Positions 6,632-8,069 of a stretch of 8,069 bases of DNA are shown in pieces (position 1 is the first letter of the stretch; every line of letters begins with the position of its first letter). This stretch comes from Phycisphaerae bacterium (GTDB lineage Bacteria; Planctomycetota; Phycisphaerae; SM23-33). Below the pieces are notes generated by a model. The model was not told where the DNA came from, searched no databases, and was given only the letters and a program-made list of their open reading frames with translations. The DNA is taken from positions 1-8,069 of the forward strand of contig DAOVQV010000054.1 of the NCBI GenBank assembly GCA_030628445.1. Direction: 5' to 3'. The position numbers and the translations under genes were made by a program.

Positions 6632-6832
6632 CTAAGCCTTGACGACGTTCGTGGCCCGGGGGCCCTTGTCGCCCTGGACGATCTCAAACGAGACCGCCTC
6701 GCCTTCCGCGAGCGACTTGAAGCCCTCAGCCTGGATGTCGCTGTGGTGGACGAACACGTCGCCGCCATCATCGGTCTCGATAAAACCGAAACCCTTGGAA
6801 TCGTTGAACCATTTCACCTTACCAGTTGCCAT
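6632..6832 (-). CDS. Cold-shock domain protein (CspA family)
   Basis: Small single-stranded nucleic-acid-binding protein that acts as an RNA chaperone in the cytoplasm. The 66-residue product is one complete cold-shock domain. It opens MATGKVKWFNDSKGFGFI, with RNP1 (KGFGFI, 13-18) and RNP2 (VFVHH, 26-30) both intact, and closes with GPRATNVVKA. The start is ATG 6832: GAAGGAG lies eight bases upstream, while the in-frame ATG at 6838 would leave only two. The gene is monocistronic, with its own promoter, long leader and terminator. Whether it is cold-induced or constitutive cannot be told from sequence, and the specific paralogue letter cannot be assigned. Confidence 0.97.
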   Translation of the reverse strand: MATGKVKWFNDSKGFGFIETDDGGDVFVHHSDIQAEGFKSLAEGEAVSFEIVQGDKGPRATNVVKA

Positions 6833-7024
6833 ATGCATGGCTCCTTCAAACAGTGGGCACGTTGGATCCGCGAGCATTAGTCATCCAAGCTGATTCGAGC
6901 CCAAGGTGAAGATTGCTCATTCACGAAGGGGGCAGCCAGGAACAAGCTGCAAACGAAAGCGGACGCAAACCCGATTAGCCGACGGGGAAAGGAACCTTTC
7001 CTCTCGTGGCCGCCGGCCCGTAAC
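6833..7024 (-). promoter_or_regulatory. Long structured 5' leader of the cold-shock gene
   Basis: If transcription starts just after the -10 box, the leader is about 190 nt, similar in scale to the long leader of E. coli cspA. It contains a near-palindrome at 6986-7001 (GGAAAGG, two bases, CCTTTCC) and a short GGCC-GCC-GGCC element at 7008-7018. A T-rich stretch lies at about 6945-6960 on the minus strand. Such leaders in known csp genes act in temperature-dependent folding and mRNA stability; that role here is inference. No gene is supported in this stretch. Confidence 0.5.
6841..6847 (-). promoter_or_regulatory. Ribosome binding site of the cold-shock gene
   Basis: Minus-strand GAAGGAG, eight bases before ATG 6832. 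It settles the choice among three in-frame starts (6877, 6838, 6832). Confidence 0.85.
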
Positions 7025-7030
7025 CAACTC

Positions 7031-7059
7031 ATGCTAGGCGGCGCGGTTGGAGGAGTCAA
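7031..7059 (-). promoter_or_regulatory. Sigma70-type promoter of the cold-shock gene
   Basis: On the minus strand TTGACT (7059-7054) and TAGCAT (7036-7031) are separated by exactly 17 bases. The -35 box matches the consensus at five of six positions and the -10 box at four of six. It lies between the esterase stop and the csp gene, in the right orientation. Confidence 0.65.
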
Positions 7060-7100
7060 GAGGAATCTTTCGGTCAGGAATCCGGTTTCTCTGCCAGCGT

Positions 7101-8069
7101 TCAAGGCGAGTTCGTGCGGAACGGTCCGGCGGGCAGGCCCTCGGCGTTGGCGAGGTTCGGCTGGGCCTCTTCGTGCCAGGCGAACCGCACCGCAACCGGC
7201 TGGGGCACCTCGGGCGAGTGCACCAGGACAGTGGCGCCGTCGATCTTAGCCTTGGCGGGCGTGTATCTGCCGTCGGCCCCGGCGATCTCGAACCAGCTCA
7301 GCGGCTTGTGATCCGTCGAGATTAGCCCGCCGCCGACGTGCTCGAAACTGATGCGAATCTTGTCGCCCTCGACGGCCAGCGACTTGTACATCGGCCCGCA
7401 GTAGACGATGTCCGGCCGGCCGTACGTCTTGGCCAACGCCCAAAGGGCCAACCGCTCGCCGACGGCTGCCTTGTCGCGCGGGTGAATGTCCACAATATCG
7501 CCCACGTCGGTCGTGACGACCATGCCCGTGTTCGGCTCACTCAGAACGCTGGTCTGAATCTCGCGGAGTTTGGGGATCTCGTACGGGGTGGCGGCGGTCT
7601 TGAACCGGAAGGGCGCCAGTTGGACGTAGTAGAAGGGCATGTCCGGTTGATCCCACGCGCCCCGCCAGCCGCGAATCAGCGCCAGCATCTTCTGGCGGTA
7701 CAGTTGCTGGTGGCGGACGTTGGCCTCGCCCTGATACCACAGTGCGCCGCGGACCGGCATGGCCGTGAACGGATGGACCATCGCGTTGTACAGCGAGCTC
7801 GGCGCGTAATGCCATCCCAGCGGGTTGCGAGGCCAACGTGACAGCGGGATCGGCTTGCTCTCGGCCAGGGCGGCGCGGGTCTTGTCGACCCAGGCGTCCA
7901 TCGCGTCGATCTGCCTGGCGAGCTGTTTGCGATACTGTTGGCGTCGGGTGTGCATTTCGGTGACGATCTCGGCCAGCTCGTGGAGCTCGGCGATCCCTTG
8001 CGGGGCGACCCAGGGGATGATCCGCGTGGCGCCGAATGCGGCGTTGATCAGGCCGACCGGCACGTCGAG
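7101..8069 (-). CDS. Sialate O-acetylesterase family SGNH hydrolase (5' end outside window)
   Basis: Probable carbohydrate esterase removing acetyl groups from sialic acids or other glycans, likely exported, though the N-terminus is not visible. The 322 residues in the window begin LDVPVGLINAAFGATRIIPW, the family's PVGLI..(S/A)(W/F)G.T block with Ala where the second Gly is common. WYQGEAN (111-117) follows, a family hallmark, then DVGDIVDIHPRDK with the catalytic Asp194 and His196 pair. A C-terminal beta-rich part (GDKIRISFEHVGGGL) and the typical ending EGLPAGPFRT close the protein. The nucleophile-serine block (GQSN) must lie upstream, outside the window. The GTG at 8063 is an internal Val codon, not the start, because LD before it continues the family motif. 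No terminator is seen after the stop; the csp promoter lies 42 bases on. Confidence 0.93.
   Translation of the reverse strand, partial: LDVPVGLINAAFGATRIIPWVAPQGIAELHELAEIVTEMHTRRQQYRKQLARQIDAMDAWVDKTRAALAESKPIPLSRWPRNPLGWHYAPSSLYNAMVHPFTAMPVRGALWYQGEANVRHQQLYRQKMLALIRGWRGAWDQPDMPFYYVQLAPFRFKTAATPYEIPKLREIQTSVLSEPNTGMVVTTDVGDIVDIHPRDKAAVGERLALWALAKTYGRPDIVYCGPMYKSLAVEGDKIRISFEHVGGGLISTDHKPLSWFEIAGADGRYTPAKAKIDGATVLVHSPEVPQPVAVRFAWHEEAQPNLANAEGLPAGPFRTNSP

Noticed and set aside
6877..7104. Minus-strand 75-codon frame between the esterase and the csp gene
   Set aside because: It spans the csp promoter and leader, has no ribosome site that I can see, and its product has no recognisable motif. 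It does have a short hydrophobic stretch, so a small membrane peptide is not fully excluded.
1..8069. CRISPR arrays, tRNA or rRNA genes, insertion sequences, phage or defence genes
   Set aside because: I saw no regularly spaced repeats, cloverleaf-like sequence, transposase or integrase motifs, or terminal inverted repeats. Apart from the ThiL fragment, the window looks like ordinary chromosomal genes.

Overview
The window is GC-rich DNA carrying most of a type II secretion (T2SS) operon, read right to left on the minus strand, followed upstream by a cold-shock gene and the end of a carbohydrate esterase gene. No taxon marker is present. A Planctomycetota origin is my best guess, for three reasons: the GspK insert has an acidic, EF-hand-like motif that I associate with planctomycete GspK; there is a sialate-O-acetylesterase family gene, a family often abundant in that phylum; and the base composition fits. 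This is inference.

Layout from right to left, the direction of transcription. (1) 8069-7101: C-terminal 322 residues of a sialate O-acetylesterase/SGNH hydrolase, whose start lies outside the window. (2) 7059-6583: a self-contained cold-shock unit with a sigma70-type promoter, a leader of about 190 nt, a 66-residue CspA-type protein and a strong UUCG-capped terminator hairpin. (3) 6582-6175: a spacer holding a plus-strand fragment of about 60 codons that resembles the middle of thiamine-monophosphate kinase (ThiL), plus a tentative promoter for the next operon. (4) 6174-1: gspE, gspF, gspG, gspH, gspI, gspJ and gspK, all minus strand. From gspG onward the genes overlap by 4 to 38 bases. gspK runs off the left edge.

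The T2SS genes work together as follows. GspE is the cytoplasmic ATPase and GspF the inner-membrane platform protein it acts on. GspG is the major pseudopilin, and GspH, GspI, GspJ and GspK are minor pseudopilins that build the tip of the periplasmic pseudopilus, which pushes folded proteins through the outer-membrane secretin. The secretin (GspD), GspC/L/M and the prepilin peptidase are not in the window. Some may lie beyond the left edge.

I did not find a new defence or mobile system. The points most worth a second look are the ThiL remnant, the EF-hand-like loop in GspK, the non-canonical processing site and overlapping start of GspH, the hairpin just upstream of gspG, and the structured leader of the cold-shock gene.
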